Source: Saccharibacillus sp. JS10
GTDB taxonomy: Bacteria > Bacillota > Bacilli > Paenibacillales > Paenibacillaceae
Length of the DNA stretch: 64,000 nucleotides
Assembly: GCF_024436065.1 (NCBI RefSeq)
Contig: NZ_JANFNS010000001.1
Location: 620,001 to 684,000, forward strand
Reading direction: 5' to 3'
Below, in pieces: positions 1 through 8,786 of the stretch. The notes under the pieces are model-generated. The model was given only the letters and a program-made list of their open reading frames with translations, searched no databases and was not told the DNA's origin. A program made the position numbers and the translations under genes. Each line of letters begins with the position of its first letter. Position 1 is the first letter of the stretch.

Positions 1-417
1 CGCAGCGCGCTGTTTTTCAGGCAAATTTTCGATCGCTGAACGAACCATTCCCACTTGCTCGTTACGAAGCAACGCTTGCTCCGGTGCCGCTTCTGTAGAC
101 GAGTCGCTAATCAGTTCGCCATCTTCAAGCGGAACATTTGTAGCCCGATGTTTACGCAGCTCGCTTAATGCTGTATTTCTTGCAATCGTATATAACCATG
201 TCGAAAAAGAAGCTTCAACTTCACGGAATGATTGCAGACTTTTGAAAGCTTTATAAAAAGTTTCAGAACTCACGTCCTCAGCAAGATGACCAAGCCCTGC
301 GCTTTTTAACATATAATACGTAAACGCTAAAATTTTACGCTGATAGCGTCGCATAAGAACGGAGTAAAGTTCGACATTCCCTGCTTTAATTTCCCGAATC
401 AACTGGGAATCTTCCAT
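1..417 (-). CDS. ECF-type RNA polymerase sigma factor (partial, C-terminus outside window)
   Basis: 139 codons are visible from ATG at 417, preceded by a GGGAGGGG ribosome binding site; the gene runs off the left edge. Region 2 is clear: a QRKILAFTYYMLKS segment, then AEDVSSETFYKAFKSL (core binding and -10 recognition) and FSTWLYTIARNTALSELRK. The visible end, SAIENLPEKQRAA, is the start of region 4 (-35 recognition). Such factors direct RNA polymerase to envelope-stress or other specialised promoters. An anti-sigma gene would be expected next but lies outside the window, so the subgroup (SigW, SigX, SigV or other) cannot be assigned. A sigma-A-like promoter and an ECF-like promoter lie just upstream. 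Confidence 0.9.
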   Translation of the reverse strand, partial: MEDSQLIREIKAGNVELYSVLMRRYQRKILAFTYYMLKSAGLGHLAEDVSSETFYKAFKSLQSFREVEASFSTWLYTIARNTALSELRKHRATNVPLEDGELISDSSTEAAPEQALLRNEQVGMVRSAIENLPEKQRAA

Positions 418-463
418 CGAAAACGCGCCCCTCCCTCAATCGCCGCAAACAAACTTACAGCTC

Positions 464-492
464 ATTTTATCACGAAGCCCGTTTTTTGTAAA
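464..492 (-). promoter_or_regulatory. Sigma-A-like promoter of the ECF sigma gene
   Basis: On the minus strand TTTACA (492-487) is followed after 17 bp by TAAAAT (469-464), about 45 bp before the ATG at 417. Further upstream TTGCAAC (542-536) and CGTC (about 518-515) resemble an ECF -35/-10 pair with about 17 bp between AAC and CGTC, which would allow autoregulation. The second assignment is weaker. Confidence 0.5.
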
Positions 493-623
493 AAACCCGG
501 GTTGTCGACTTATAGACGGATAAGGTTACAAAAAAGTTGCAATAACTTATCGAATTTTTAATTTTTTTATGTATAACCCTTATTTGGTTTGATTCACCAG
601 GCGGCACAAGCTTTGAAACATCA

Positions 624-656
624 AAAATCCTATAGATCTTCTCTATAGGATTTTCC
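624..656 (-). terminator. Intrinsic terminator after the 675-1295 gene
   Basis: Perfect inverted repeat AATCCTATAG / CTATAGGATT with a short loop and a T-run on the minus strand, about 20 bp past the stop of the upstream gene. Confidence 0.75.
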
Positions 657-674
657 AGTCTTATTTCGCTCTAA

Positions 675-1295
675 TCACAGGGTCGATCTCCAAACATTTC
701 GATCTTCCGGGTCCAATACGGCTTCGACCTTTTCGCCATCCAGAACTGCGATATAACCTTTAGGCAGAGCGAGCACTTGCAAAATTTCCGGTCTGGTATT
801 GAACAATTGAAACACGTAATAACGTCGCAATTCTTCTTGTTCCACTTGACCTTCCGCAGGCCCTAAATACCAACCGGAAATTCCACCTTGCCGATGCTCC
901 GTACGTTCCAGATACACTCGATCCGCGTTTAACGCTTTTTCCGAAGCGATTAGCGTATCTTGAAACAAAGTCGCTTCTCCTGTCGTCCCTGTTCCTTTTA
1001 ACACGTTATTTTGAGCCAATTGAACCGATAACGTAACCGATAAATCATCTATTGTCCGCGAAAAAGGATCTGACTTATAATCCGGCGCTAAAATCTGTAC
1101 ATGCCCTTCTTCTTTTTCATGGACAAATAAAATACTCCAACCGACCTGAATTTTCATGCCGTCTTCGAGAAATCCGGCTTTCGCTTCCGTATCTTCAAAC
1201 AAGTTGAGCAAAAATTCGCCTTGCGTTTCCAAAATTTCTTCACAGGTGACTGAAAAAAGGCGAGAACCGATTGTTTTTGTTTTCGTGACCAGCAA
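675..1295 (-). CDS. Imm33/DUF2185-like protein of unknown role
   Basis: 206 residues, cytoplasmic, no signal peptide or membrane segment. The C-terminal third has the pattern of the DUF2185 (Imm33) family: a leading ASEKAL..DRVYL strand, an SGWYLGP motif near residue 140, RPEILQVLALPKG near 175, and an acidic VLDPED tail. DUF2185 proteins were proposed as immunity proteins of polymorphic toxins but are also found alone, so the biological role is not established. The N-terminal half is not recognised. It is 18 bp downstream of the 147-residue gene and probably co-transcribed with it and the ankyrin gene. Family assignment is from pattern recall, not a search. Confidence 0.6.
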   Translation of the reverse strand: MLVTKTKTIGSRLFSVTCEEILETQGEFLLNLFEDTEAKAGFLEDGMKIQVGWSILFVHEKEEGHVQILAPDYKSDPFSRTIDDLSVTLSVQLAQNNVLKGTGTTGEATLFQDTLIASEKALNADRVYLERTEHRQGGISGWYLGPAEGQVEQEELRRYYVFQLFNTRPEILQVLALPKGYIAVLDGEKVEAVLDPEDRNVWRSTL

Positions 1296-1313
1296 TTTTA
1301 CACCTCCTCAAGT

Positions 1314-1757
1314 CTAAGACCGGGTATTTTTGCGAATCCGTTCTTGCTCATTCACATATTCATTATACGTCCAAAAAGCTTCTTCTTGACCGCCGCCTTC
1401 AAGCAGCGTCGTGATCGCATACGATAGCATATCAACCCAATCTGCCATCTGCTGAAGGTTTTCATCTTCGATCAATTCATTGCTACGCAGCATCCCGTTC
1501 GGCTCTACCGCCCAAGCTCTGGCATACTGACAAATACTCCAAAAGCATGAGAGGATCGTTCGATCCAACTTTTCTTGTTCAAACTCATCGCTTAGAATAT
1601 TCAAAATCTCCATCAATTCATGAAAATTGGATTCATCCAATACATTTTGATAAGGACGCAGCATTCCAAGAAAGCCTTGCTTTACCTTATCCTGTTCCAA
1701 ATCTTCGTGTAAAAAAGCGTGCATTTTCAATAATTCGATCGCTTGCTCTTTATTCAA
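1314..1757 (-). CDS. Hypothetical protein, mostly helical
   Basis: 147 residues with no family I recognise. It is acidic and predicted largely alpha-helical (NKEQAIELLKMHAFLHEDLEQDK at the start, then ELMEILNILSDEFEQEK), with a Trp-rich central part (SCFWSICQYARAWAVE) and no membrane segment. It lies between the ankyrin gene (36 bp upstream) and the Imm33-like gene (18 bp downstream) on the same strand, so the three are probably one transcript. A small helical gene in such a set could be an immunity or accessory protein, but that is context only. Confidence 0.7.
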   Translation of the reverse strand: MNKEQAIELLKMHAFLHEDLEQDKVKQGFLGMLRPYQNVLDESNFHELMEILNILSDEFEQEKLDRTILSCFWSICQYARAWAVEPNGMLRSNELIEDENLQQMADWVDMLSYAITTLLEGGGQEEAFWTYNEYVNEQERIRKNTRS

Positions 1758-1793
1758 AACAAACCCTCCATCAGATAAAACTTTGTATATTGG

Positions 1794-2510
1794 TTATTCT
1801 TTCATCGAAGCTTCAAGCCTTGCTCGCAAACTTTCCGCCAATTTACGGAAAGCGGTTCGATGCGCGTCATCTTCGTACTCTTCTTTGCGAAGTTCCAGCC
1901 AATAATCGCCATCAGCAAGATCGTACATATCGAGCAGCGTAATTTCGGCGCACGCCGAATTTTCCATTACGGCGACCATCAATTCCGCTCCATCATCCCA
2001 ATTGTAGGCATTGACGAACGCATGGAGCAATACAGCAGAATCCAGACTTTGCACAGCTTCTAGCGCTTTATGGCGGTCTTCTTCATTCAATAATTGGTCT
2101 AAAAGGTTCTGCTCGTCTTCCGTCAGTGTCAGCCGAATAGCGCCGCGAGTTTCCATCAGCAGATCGGCTACGGCACGATCTCCGCGTGACGCAGCAGCGT
2201 TCCACGGCGTTGTCCGAATTCCGCGCGGGGAGTCAAGTCTTGCTCCGTATTTGAGCAACAACTTGACGGCTCCTTCTTGTTGAAACTTGATCGCTTTGAG
2301 CAAGGCGGTTTCGCCCATTTTATCGGTCACTTCGATTTCGGCACCTTTTTCAAGCAAAATCTCAACCGCTTCTGTCGGCAATTTATAGGTCATAAACAAC
2401 ATCAAAGGGGTACGTCCCCGTGAATCCCGTTCGTTTACATCTAATTCTCCAGCAGCAGTTCGTACCGCATGCACGTTTTTGGTTCTTGCGATTTCCGCCC
2501 AGTTTGTCAT
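1794..2510 (-). CDS. Ankyrin repeat protein
   Basis: 238 residues. At least three ankyrin repeats occupy residues about 20-125, with hallmarks DSRGRTPLMLFM, EILLEKGAEIEVTDKMGETALLKAIK and KLLLKYGARLDS..GIRTTPWNAAASRGD. The C-terminal half is an acidic helical region without a recognised domain. There is no signal peptide, so it is likely cytoplasmic and works by protein-protein binding; the partner is unknown. It heads the small minus-strand gene set at 675-2510. Ankyrin proteins are common as immunity proteins but also have many other roles. Confidence 0.85.
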   Translation of the reverse strand: MTNWAEIARTKNVHAVRTAAGELDVNERDSRGRTPLMLFMTYKLPTEAVEILLEKGAEIEVTDKMGETALLKAIKFQQEGAVKLLLKYGARLDSPRGIRTTPWNAAASRGDRAVADLLMETRGAIRLTLTEDEQNLLDQLLNEEDRHKALEAVQSLDSAVLLHAFVNAYNWDDGAELMVAVMENSACAEITLLDMYDLADGDYWLELRKEEYEDDAHRTAFRKLAESLRARLEASMKE

Positions 2511-2647
2511 TCTCCGGCTCCTTTACAGCGTACTTCTTATAGGAAAGACCTCTTCGCACATTGTTCCTTATCCTACAGTATCCTACGAGCTTGCTTTCAG
2601 TTCAAGGGCAAACGTATGTAATTCACTGAAAAGTTAAATAGATCAAC

Positions 2648-2725
2648 AAAAAAAGGCCGCTCACAGTGAGCGACCTGCATACTACAAGGAGTACGCGATA
2701 TAGGAGTGGAGAGAAACCATACTGT
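2648..2725 (-). ncRNA. Putative stand-alone small RNA with anti-Shine-Dalgarno motifs
   Basis: A perfect sigma-A promoter (2732-2760) would start a transcript near 2725. About 50 nt later comes a 10-bp GC-rich hairpin (2655-2675) with seven U residues (2654-2648), giving an RNA of about 75 nt. Its single-stranded part carries two ACUCCU motifs (2702-2707 and 2687-2692), the first in a longer pyrimidine run. These are complementary to AGGAGU-type ribosome binding sites, a hallmark of base-pairing sRNAs in Bacillota. A 12-codon ORF (2682-2720) begins within a few nucleotides of the predicted 5' end and has no ribosome binding site. A leader of the ankyrin gene is the main alternative. Confidence 0.55.
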
Positions 2726-2731
2726 AGTTTT

Positions 2732-2760
2732 ATTATATGTATACGCTTCCATTTTGTCAA
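2732..2760 (-). promoter_or_regulatory. Perfect consensus sigma-A promoter
   Basis: TTGACA (2760-2755), 17 bp, TATAAT (2737-2732) on the minus strand: an exact match to consensus boxes at ideal spacing. It drives the short transcript at 2648-2725. It points away from tyrA, whose stop is at 2842. Confidence 0.85.
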
Positions 2761-2841
2761 CGCTTTCTTTTCCTTTTTTGTTTGTAAAATGATTTGTCGC
2801 TTAATCGTATGTGATGTTAACGAAAAAGCGACAAATCCATT

Positions 2842-3930
2842 TTAGACATACACGTCGAACTCTAATCCTTCCAATGCTTCTTTGCCTCGATTCATATTTC
2901 TTTCATCGCGGAAAGAAAGTCTCATCAGCCCCGGTACATCTTCGCGGCTTTCGATGATTTGAAGATTGCTTAAGTTGATTCCGCGTGAACCCAACTCTGT
3001 CGTAATCCGCCCAATAATACCTGGGTGATCGGGGACGTCGAGATAAAGATCATACGTTTTGGCGATAACCCCTTTGCGGCGTTCCGGCAATTCATTTCGG
3101 AAATCGCCAGCTCCTTGAAAACGTGCCGATATTCCTTCGCCGTCTTCGCGCTCCAGTTGATCGATAAAGCCTTCGACTTGGGTGTTCCAGTCGCGTAGAA
3201 GCTTTAAAAGGTTAAAGCGGTTATTCAGTAAAATATCGCGCCAGACGACCGGGTCGCTGGATGCAATACGAGTAATATCACGGAAACCACCCGCAGCAAG
3301 CGTCCGATATAGCGGATTGCTTTCATGATACCCACTGATTTGGTTGACGAGCGCAACGGCGATAATATGCGGCAAATGACTGATTGCTCCTACGATTTCG
3401 TCATGTTCGCTCGGCTCCATACAAATCACTTTTGCTCGCGTCAACGCAAGCAATTCGGTTAAAGCTTCAGTCGCTTGCGGGTTTGTACCAGGTTCTGGTG
3501 TTAACACGTAATACGCATTTTCAAACAGAAGCGACGTTGCCGCTTGTACGCCAGAACGTTCCGAGCCTGCCATCGGATGACCGCCGATAAAGTACGCCTC
3601 GCCCCAATCCAGTTCTCTCGCTCTGGCTGCGATAGAAGCTTTGGTACTACCCACATCTGTGACGATACAGCCCTTTTTGAGAGGTAGTTGATGAATTTGT
3701 TCCAAATACGTCTCCAATAATCCTACCGGTGTCGAAAGAAACACAAAGTCGGCATCTCGCACGGCTTCTTCCAATGATAAAGTTGCCGTATCTACGACTC
3801 CACGCTCTACGCTCAGATCGGCGAGATCTTGCCGGTGAGAAAATCCGATGAGCTGAACATCCGGCTTCCCGCGAAAACATAAAGCTAGCGAGCCGCCAAT
3901 CAGCCCGACACCGATCACAGCTATTTTCAT
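2842..3930 (-). CDS. tyrA: Prephenate dehydrogenase with C-terminal ACT domain
   Basis: Oxidatively decarboxylates prephenate to 4-hydroxyphenylpyruvate in tyrosine synthesis. The 362-residue protein starts with the NAD-binding GVGLIGGSLAL loop, has the catalytic GGHPMAGSERSG segment near residue 120, and ends with an ACT domain (about 295-362, YLDVPDHPGIIGRITTELG) expected to bind tyrosine. ATG at 3930 is chosen over one 21 bp upstream because GAGGCGG sits 8 bp before it. It follows hisC in the order known from Bacillus subtilis. There the next gene is aroA (EPSP synthase); here none follows. Confidence 0.95.
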   Translation of the reverse strand: MKIAVIGVGLIGGSLALCFRGKPDVQLIGFSHRQDLADLSVERGVVDTATLSLEEAVRDADFVFLSTPVGLLETYLEQIHQLPLKKGCIVTDVGSTKASIAARARELDWGEAYFIGGHPMAGSERSGVQAATSLLFENAYYVLTPEPGTNPQATEALTELLALTRAKVICMEPSEHDEIVGAISHLPHIIAVALVNQISGYHESNPLYRTLAAGGFRDITRIASSDPVVWRDILLNNRFNLLKLLRDWNTQVEGFIDQLEREDGEGISARFQGAGDFRNELPERRKGVIAKTYDLYLDVPDHPGIIGRITTELGSRGINLSNLQIIESREDVPGLMRLSFRDERNMNRGKEALEGLEFDVYV

Positions 3931-3979
3931 ATTCAGTCCGCCTCGATTCATTAAAGTTCATGCTAAATTTGTTGCTATG

Positions 3980-4023
3980 AAAAAGGAACACGCCTGCGCA
4001 GATTGAAATCTGCACCGACGTGT
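3980..4023 (-). terminator. Hairpin between hisC and tyrA
   Basis: On the minus strand, ACACG and GCAGATT pair with AATCTGC and CGTGT across an internal loop, followed after a few bases by a run of five T. It could reduce read-through into tyrA; the interrupted stem makes it a weak terminator. Confidence 0.4.
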
Positions 4024-4031
4024 ATAAAAAT

Positions 4032-5132
4032 TTAAACCGTTGCTTCTTGCTCGTTTAACGCTTCTTCAAAAGTACGGATAAAAATTTCGTTTTCTCGTGG
4101 AGAACCTACGGTTACTCGCAGATGATTTGGATAAATTTTGAAGCCTGCACGTGCAATCACACCTTTTTGCAGCATACGTTGGAATAGCGCAACAGCGGAT
4201 TGTTTCGTATCAATCATGATGAAATTGCCGTTTGCCGGGAAATACGAAAGTCCCAATCGTTCAAGTTCGCTTTTCAAGAACGTAAGCCCTTCCGCGTTTT
4301 TGTCACGGCAAGACTTTACGAAATCTTGGTCAGCAAGAGCTGCTTTGGCTGCGGCTTGCGCAATACGCGTCGTATTGAACGGTTCACGCACTTGGTTAAT
4401 CGAACGAATGACAGACGCTTGTCCAACGCCGTATCCAATTCGCAGTGCAGCCAGTCCATAAATTTTGGAGAAGGTACGAAGTACCACCACGTTAGCATAA
4501 TCGCTCAGCAGCTTCGTTCCATCTGGATATTCCGCATCGGTTACATATTCAAAGTATGCTTCATCCAACACGACCATAACCGACGACGGCACTTGATCCA
4601 AAAAGCTTCTTAGTTCGTTTTCGCTAACGATCGTTCCTGTCGGATTGTTCGGGTTACACACCCAAATAATTTTCGTGCGATCTGTAACCGCTGCAAGCAT
4701 TGCATCCAGATCATGTTTACCTTCTTGCAAAGGGATTTCAATACTTGTTGCTTTCTCAATATCGGCGTTGCTTTTGTACACAGAAAAAGTAGCGTCCGCC
4801 ATAATATTTTCATCGCCTTCCGATAAAAAGGCGCGTGTAATCAATGCAATCACTTCATCTGAACCGCAACCAAAAAGAATCTGATCCGGATTAACAGACA
4901 AATGTTCAGCTACAGCAGCAGTTAACTCGACTGCACCGCCGTCTGGATATAAATTAAATTTCGTCAATTCTTCTTCGATTGCAGCTTTGACACGTGGAGA
5001 AAATCCGTACGGATTTTCATTCGAAGCCAATTTTACCACTTCGCTTAATCCGTATTCTTTTTGAACTTCTTCGATCGGCTTGCCAGGCTGGTAGACCGGA
5101 AGATCGACAATATGTGCTTTAGGTTGCATCAT
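4032..5132 (-). CDS. hisC: Histidinol-phosphate aminotransferase
   Basis: PLP-dependent class I/II aminotransferase of 366 residues. In this gene context it serves histidine synthesis and the transamination of 4-hydroxyphenylpyruvate and phenylpyruvate, as the B. subtilis enzyme does. Visible signatures are ASNENPYG (substrate binding), CNPNNPTG, VLDEAYFEY and the PLP-lysine motif RTFSKIYGLAALRIGYG. The start at 5132 follows AGTAGGG; the adjacent ATG at 5129 is equally possible. It lies between trpA and tyrA. The 159-bp gap to trpA holds no obvious terminator. Confidence 0.95.
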   Translation of the reverse strand: MMQPKAHIVDLPVYQPGKPIEEVQKEYGLSEVVKLASNENPYGFSPRVKAAIEEELTKFNLYPDGGAVELTAAVAEHLSVNPDQILFGCGSDEVIALITRAFLSEGDENIMADATFSVYKSNADIEKATSIEIPLQEGKHDLDAMLAAVTDRTKIIWVCNPNNPTGTIVSENELRSFLDQVPSSVMVVLDEAYFEYVTDAEYPDGTKLLSDYANVVVLRTFSKIYGLAALRIGYGVGQASVIRSINQVREPFNTTRIAQAAAKAALADQDFVKSCRDKNAEGLTFLKSELERLGLSYFPANGNFIMIDTKQSAVALFQRMLQKGVIARAGFKIYPNHLRVTVGSPRENEIFIRTFEEALNEQEATV

Positions 5133-5291
5133 TTTTCCCTACTTTCCTGATTTGGCGTGTTGCAGTGCGACAGTGTCGGGCTGCAAACAAGCGCAAAAAG
5201 TATATGTTTAGCCCGAAAAAAGCAAGTCTCGCGCAGGATACCGAAAAATCGGTGAAGTTCTGCGCGATTTGCTTGTATTCGGATTACACAA

Positions 5292-6110
5292 TTATACTTT
5301 TAATTCTGCCACAAATTTGCGAATTTGCAAGAGCGCATCTTCACGTCTGTTTGCATTCATCAGATCAGGGATCAAAGATTCGATCGTACGCACGATCGCA
5401 CTCCCTACGACGACTCCATCACAAAACTCAGAAAAACGCTCAACTTGCTCTCGGCTTGAAATTCCGAATCCAACCGCAACCGGCAAGCTCGTACGCGATT
5501 TCACGTCTTGGATAAAAGCATCAACGCCTTCGTGGAACGAAGCACGTTCGCCTGTAACGCCGAGCGAAGACACGCAATATACGAATCCTCTGCCGTTATT
5601 CAAAATCCGCTCAATCCGTTCGCTGGAAGTCGGTGCAACAAGCGGAAGCAACGCAATTCCTGCTGCATCCGCACGCTCAAGTAGTTCGCTCGATTCTTCG
5701 TGCGGAACATCGGGAATGATCAGACCGCCTATGCCACTCTCCTTTGCTTGTTCGAAAAATTGATCAAGCCCCATTTGCAGGACTGGATTGTAGTACGTAA
5801 ACAATACGAAAGGCATCTGTACGCCATTTTCTCTGGACTGCTTTGCGACATCCAGACAAGTGCGTACCGTAACCAACTGTTCCAACGCACGTGCAGAAGC
5901 TCGCTGAATAACAGGGCCGTCTGCCAAAGGATCAGAGTAAGGAACGCCTAGTTCCAAAATATCCGCTCCGGCTTGTTCCAATTGCTGAATGATTTCAAGC
6001 GTTGTTTCTTTATCCGGATCGCCGACTGTCAAAAAAGGAATCAATGCAGTTCCACCTTCTTGGCTGATGCGATTAAACGTTTCTTCGATAGAGTGCAAAG
6101 TCGTATTCAT
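5292..6110 (-). CDS. trpA: Tryptophan synthase alpha subunit
   Basis: Cleaves indole-3-glycerol phosphate to indole and glyceraldehyde 3-phosphate, passing indole to TrpB. The 272-residue TIM barrel has FLTVGDPD near the start, the catalytic Glu in ILELGVPYSDPLADGP (about residues 52-67) and the phosphate loop VGFGISSREQV. Its ATG overlaps the trpB stop by one base, the usual sign of translational coupling between the two subunits. It is the last of the five trp genes present. Confidence 0.97.
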   Translation of the reverse strand: MNTTLHSIEETFNRISQEGGTALIPFLTVGDPDKETTLEIIQQLEQAGADILELGVPYSDPLADGPVIQRASARALEQLVTVRTCLDVAKQSRENGVQMPFVLFTYYNPVLQMGLDQFFEQAKESGIGGLIIPDVPHEESSELLERADAAGIALLPLVAPTSSERIERILNNGRGFVYCVSSLGVTGERASFHEGVDAFIQDVKSRTSLPVAVGFGISSREQVERFSEFCDGVVVGSAIVRTIESLIPDLMNANRREDALLQIRKFVAELKV

Positions 6111-7312
6111 TAAGCTTCGCCTCCTTGATTTTCATACGCCATAATCGATTCGACGTCTTTATCGCCGCGGCCTGACAAGCAGACCACAAGCAATTGATCG
6201 GAAGACATTTCCGGTGCAATCTTGCCTGCTTGCGCAAGCGCATGTGCCGATTCCAAAGCCGGAATGATCCCTTCGGTGCGGCAAAGAAGCTTGAGTGCAT
6301 CCAGCGCTTCATCGTCCGTGATCGGTACATATTTCGCGCGTCCTGTATCTTTTAAATACGAATGTTCGGGTCCTACGCCCGGATAATCCAGACCTGCCGA
6401 GATTGAATGTGCAGGTTGTACTTGCCCGTATTCATCTTGCAGCAAATAACTCATCGATCCTTGGAACACGCCTTTGGTGCCCAATGTCATCGTCGCTGCA
6501 TGGAGCGGCGTATCAATCCCTTTACCTGCGGCTTCTACGCCGACAAACTTCACATCTTCGTCTTTCATAAAAGGATAGAACATGCCGATCGCATTACTTC
6601 CCCCGCCTACAGCGGCTACGATCGTATCGGGAAGACGTCCTTCTGTCTCCAAAATCTGACGACGTGTTTCGTCCCCGATCACGCGCTGGAAATTACGCAC
6701 CATCAACGGATACGGATGCGGCCCTACAGCTGAACCTAAAATATAAAACGTATCGCTAACATTGCTGACCCAGTAGCGGAGTGCTTCGTTACCTGCGTCT
6801 TTTAACGTCTTCGTGCCGGACACTACAGGAATGACTTCAGCGCCAAGCAGCCGCATCCGAAATACGTTCAATTGTTGACGCTGCATATCTTCTTCGCCCA
6901 TAAACACTTTACATTCAAGCCCAAACAGTGCAGCCACCGTAGCTGTAGCAACGCCGTGTTGACCTGCTCCTGTTTCCGCAATGACTTTCTTTTTGCCCAT
7001 ACGTACCGCAAGTAAGCCTTGACCTAGAGCATTGTTGATTTTGTGCGCGCCTGTATGATTGAGATCTTCGCGTTTCAAATAAATTTTTGCGCCGCCGTAA
7101 TGTTCAGTCAGTCTTTTCGCATAATACAGCGAGGTTTCTCGCCCCGAATATTGCTTCAGTAAATCGTTTAACTCTGCATTAAACTCTTCGTCTGCCGCAT
7201 ATTTGAGATACGATTCTTCCAATTCGATCAACGCGTTCATCAACGTCTCGGGAACGAAACGTCCTCCAAAATCGCCGTAACGTCCTTTTGTATCCGGTAC
7301 TTGTCCAATCAT
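6110..7312 (-). CDS. trpB: Tryptophan synthase beta subunit
   Basis: Condenses indole with serine to give tryptophan. The 400-residue TrpB1-type PLP enzyme carries the PLP lysine in [13 protein letters not shown] (about residues 85-97), [13 protein letters not shown], and the phosphate-binding [10 protein letters not shown] loop. The N-terminal [16 protein letters not shown] is typical of this subgroup. The gap to trpF is 2 bp. Confidence 0.98.
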   Translation of the reverse strand: MIGQVPDTKGRYGDFGGRFVPETLMNALIELEESYLKYAADEEFNAELNDLLKQYSGRETSLYYAKRLTEHYGGAKIYLKREDLNHTGAHKINNALGQGLLAVRMGKKKVIAETGAGQHGVATATVAALFGLECKVFMGEEDMQRQQLNVFRMRLLGAEVIPVVSGTKTLKDAGNEALRYWVSNVSDTFYILGSAVGPHPYPLMVRNFQRVIGDETRRQILETEGRLPDTIVAAVGGGSNAIGMFYPFMKDEDVKFVGVEAAGKGIDTPLHAATMTLGTKGVFQGSMSYLLQDEYGQVQPAHSISAGLDYPGVGPEHSYLKDTGRAKYVPITDDEALDALKLLCRTEGIIPALESAHALAQAGKIAPEMSSDQLLVVCLSGRGDKDVESIMAYENQGGEA

Positions 7313-7314
7313 GA

Positions 7315-7998
7315 TTAAAACGCCCTTTCTACGAATGTAGTCATTTTTGCTATATCTTTATGCCCGTCGGTTTCTACGCCACTAGAGACGTCGATTCCGT
7401 CCAGTTCGTAATTTCCTACTAATTCCTGCACATTGTCTGGATTCAGCCCTCCGGCTACAAATAACTGCAACCCATACTTTTGGGCAGCTTTTTGATAGAA
7501 CGGAATCACGTCCCAATTGAAAGTTCGACCCGAACCGCCGCCGTACTCAGGATCATGCGTGTCGATCAGAAGAGCTTGCACGACTCCCTCATAAGCTTTT
7601 GCAACTTTTTCAGCTCGATCTACATGACTTTCGCTGTGGTCTTCTCCAATAATCGGTACAGATTTGAAGATCGGTCGTTGAAAATTATCGCCAATCTGTT
7701 GGCATAATTCTGGGCTTTCTTGTCCGTGCAGTTGCAAAATGTCCAGCGGCGCTACCGTCAATACCTTTTTCAATTCCGAAACTGTCGGATTCACGAATAC
7801 TCCGGCCGTTTGTAAATTCGAATGTTGAGGCAGTGCTTGAATCAATGTTGCCGCTTGCTCTGGGCTGACTTGACGTTTGCTTGGAGCAAAAACAAAGCCG
7901 ACATAATTAATGTTCAATTGAGCCGCTTTTAGCAACGCTTCTGGCGTTCGAATCCCGCAGATTTTGATCTGGGGAACTTGGTTAGACGATACTGTCAT
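7315..7998 (-). CDS. trpF: Phosphoribosylanthranilate isomerase
   Basis: Isomerises N-(5-phosphoribosyl)anthranilate in step three of tryptophan synthesis. The 227-residue TIM barrel has the catalytic Cys in KICGIR near the N-terminus and the general-acid Asp in LLIDTH. The phosphate site is [11 protein letters not shown] and GIDVSSGVE. Its start overlaps the end of trpC by 4 bp, consistent with coupled translation. Confidence 0.96.
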   Translation of the reverse strand: MTVSSNQVPQIKICGIRTPEALLKAAQLNINYVGFVFAPSKRQVSPEQAATLIQALPQHSNLQTAGVFVNPTVSELKKVLTVAPLDILQLHGQESPELCQQIGDNFQRPIFKSVPIIGEDHSESHVDRAEKVAKAYEGVVQALLIDTHDPEYGGGSGRTFNWDVIPFYQKAAQKYGLQLFVAGGLNPDNVQELVGNYELDGIDVSSGVETDGHKDIAKMTTFVERAF

Positions 7999-8786
7999 AC
8001 TTTTGTGCCCATGACTTGCTGTACGGCTTGCTTAATATCGGGCTGACGCATAAACGTTTCACCGATCAATACGCCGCTTGCCCCGTGCGAAGCCACATAA
8101 TCAATGTCTTCAGCTGTTCGAATCGCACTTTCGCTAATCAGCAAAGCCTGTTTCGGAACCCGCTTCGCTAAATCCGCTGTTGTGCTCAAGCTTGTCTCGA
8201 ATGTATGCAAATTCCGGTTATTCACGCCGATCAGTCCGCGATCCGTAATTTGAAGAACACGTTGCAACTCTTCTTCGTTATGCACTTCGATCAATACATC
8301 CAGCCCGATAGATTCCGCGGTTTGTTTGAGAGCTTGCAGACGATCGGTCGGCAAAATAGCAGCAATCAATAGCACGGCGTCTGCTCCGATCAAGCGAGCT
8401 TCGTAAATCTGTAATTCGTCGATCACAAAGTCTTTGCGCAGCAGCGGAATATGGACGGCTTCACGAATTTGCGTCAAATATTCAGGGCTACCTTGAAAAT
8501 AATCCACATCTGTCAATACAGACAAACAATCCGCTCCCGCTTCTTCATAAGAAAGCGCCAATTCTACAGGGTCGAAATCTTCTCGAATCAGCCCTTTGGA
8601 AGGCGAAGCTTTTTTCACTTCTGCGATTAACGCGATTTGCGGACGTTTCGGCTGACGCAGTGCGGCTTCGAATCCAAGAGTCGGAGGCAAAGCTTCGATA
8701 CGACGCCTGGCTTCATCCAAATCCAGACGTTCTTTTAAAAGACGAACTTCGTTTTTTTTCGTTTCGACGATTTTATCAAGATACAT
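7995..8786 (-). CDS. trpC: Indole-3-glycerol phosphate synthase
   Basis: Closes the indole ring. The 263-residue monofunctional TIM barrel contains the catalytic lysine motif IAEVKKASPSKGLI (about residues 54-67), LLRKDFVIDE, and GVNNRNLHTFE with the phosphate site near the C-terminus (SESAIRTAED, GVLIGETFM). It overlaps trpD by 11 bp and trpF by 4 bp. Confidence 0.97.
   Translation of the reverse strand: MYLDKIVETKKNEVRLLKERLDLDEARRRIEALPPTLGFEAALRQPKRPQIALIAEVKKASPSKGLIREDFDPVELALSYEEAGADCLSVLTDVDYFQGSPEYLTQIREAVHIPLLRKDFVIDELQIYEARLIGADAVLLIAAILPTDRLQALKQTAESIGLDVLIEVHNEEELQRVLQITDRGLIGVNNRNLHTFETSLSTTADLAKRVPKQALLISESAIRTAEDIDYVASHGASGVLIGETFMRQPDIKQAVQQVMGTKV

Noticed and set aside
2682-2720. 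12-codon ORF within the putative sRNA
   Set aside because: Starts within a few nucleotides of the predicted 5' end, has no ribosome binding site and no recognisable peptide; the RNA itself is the more likely product.
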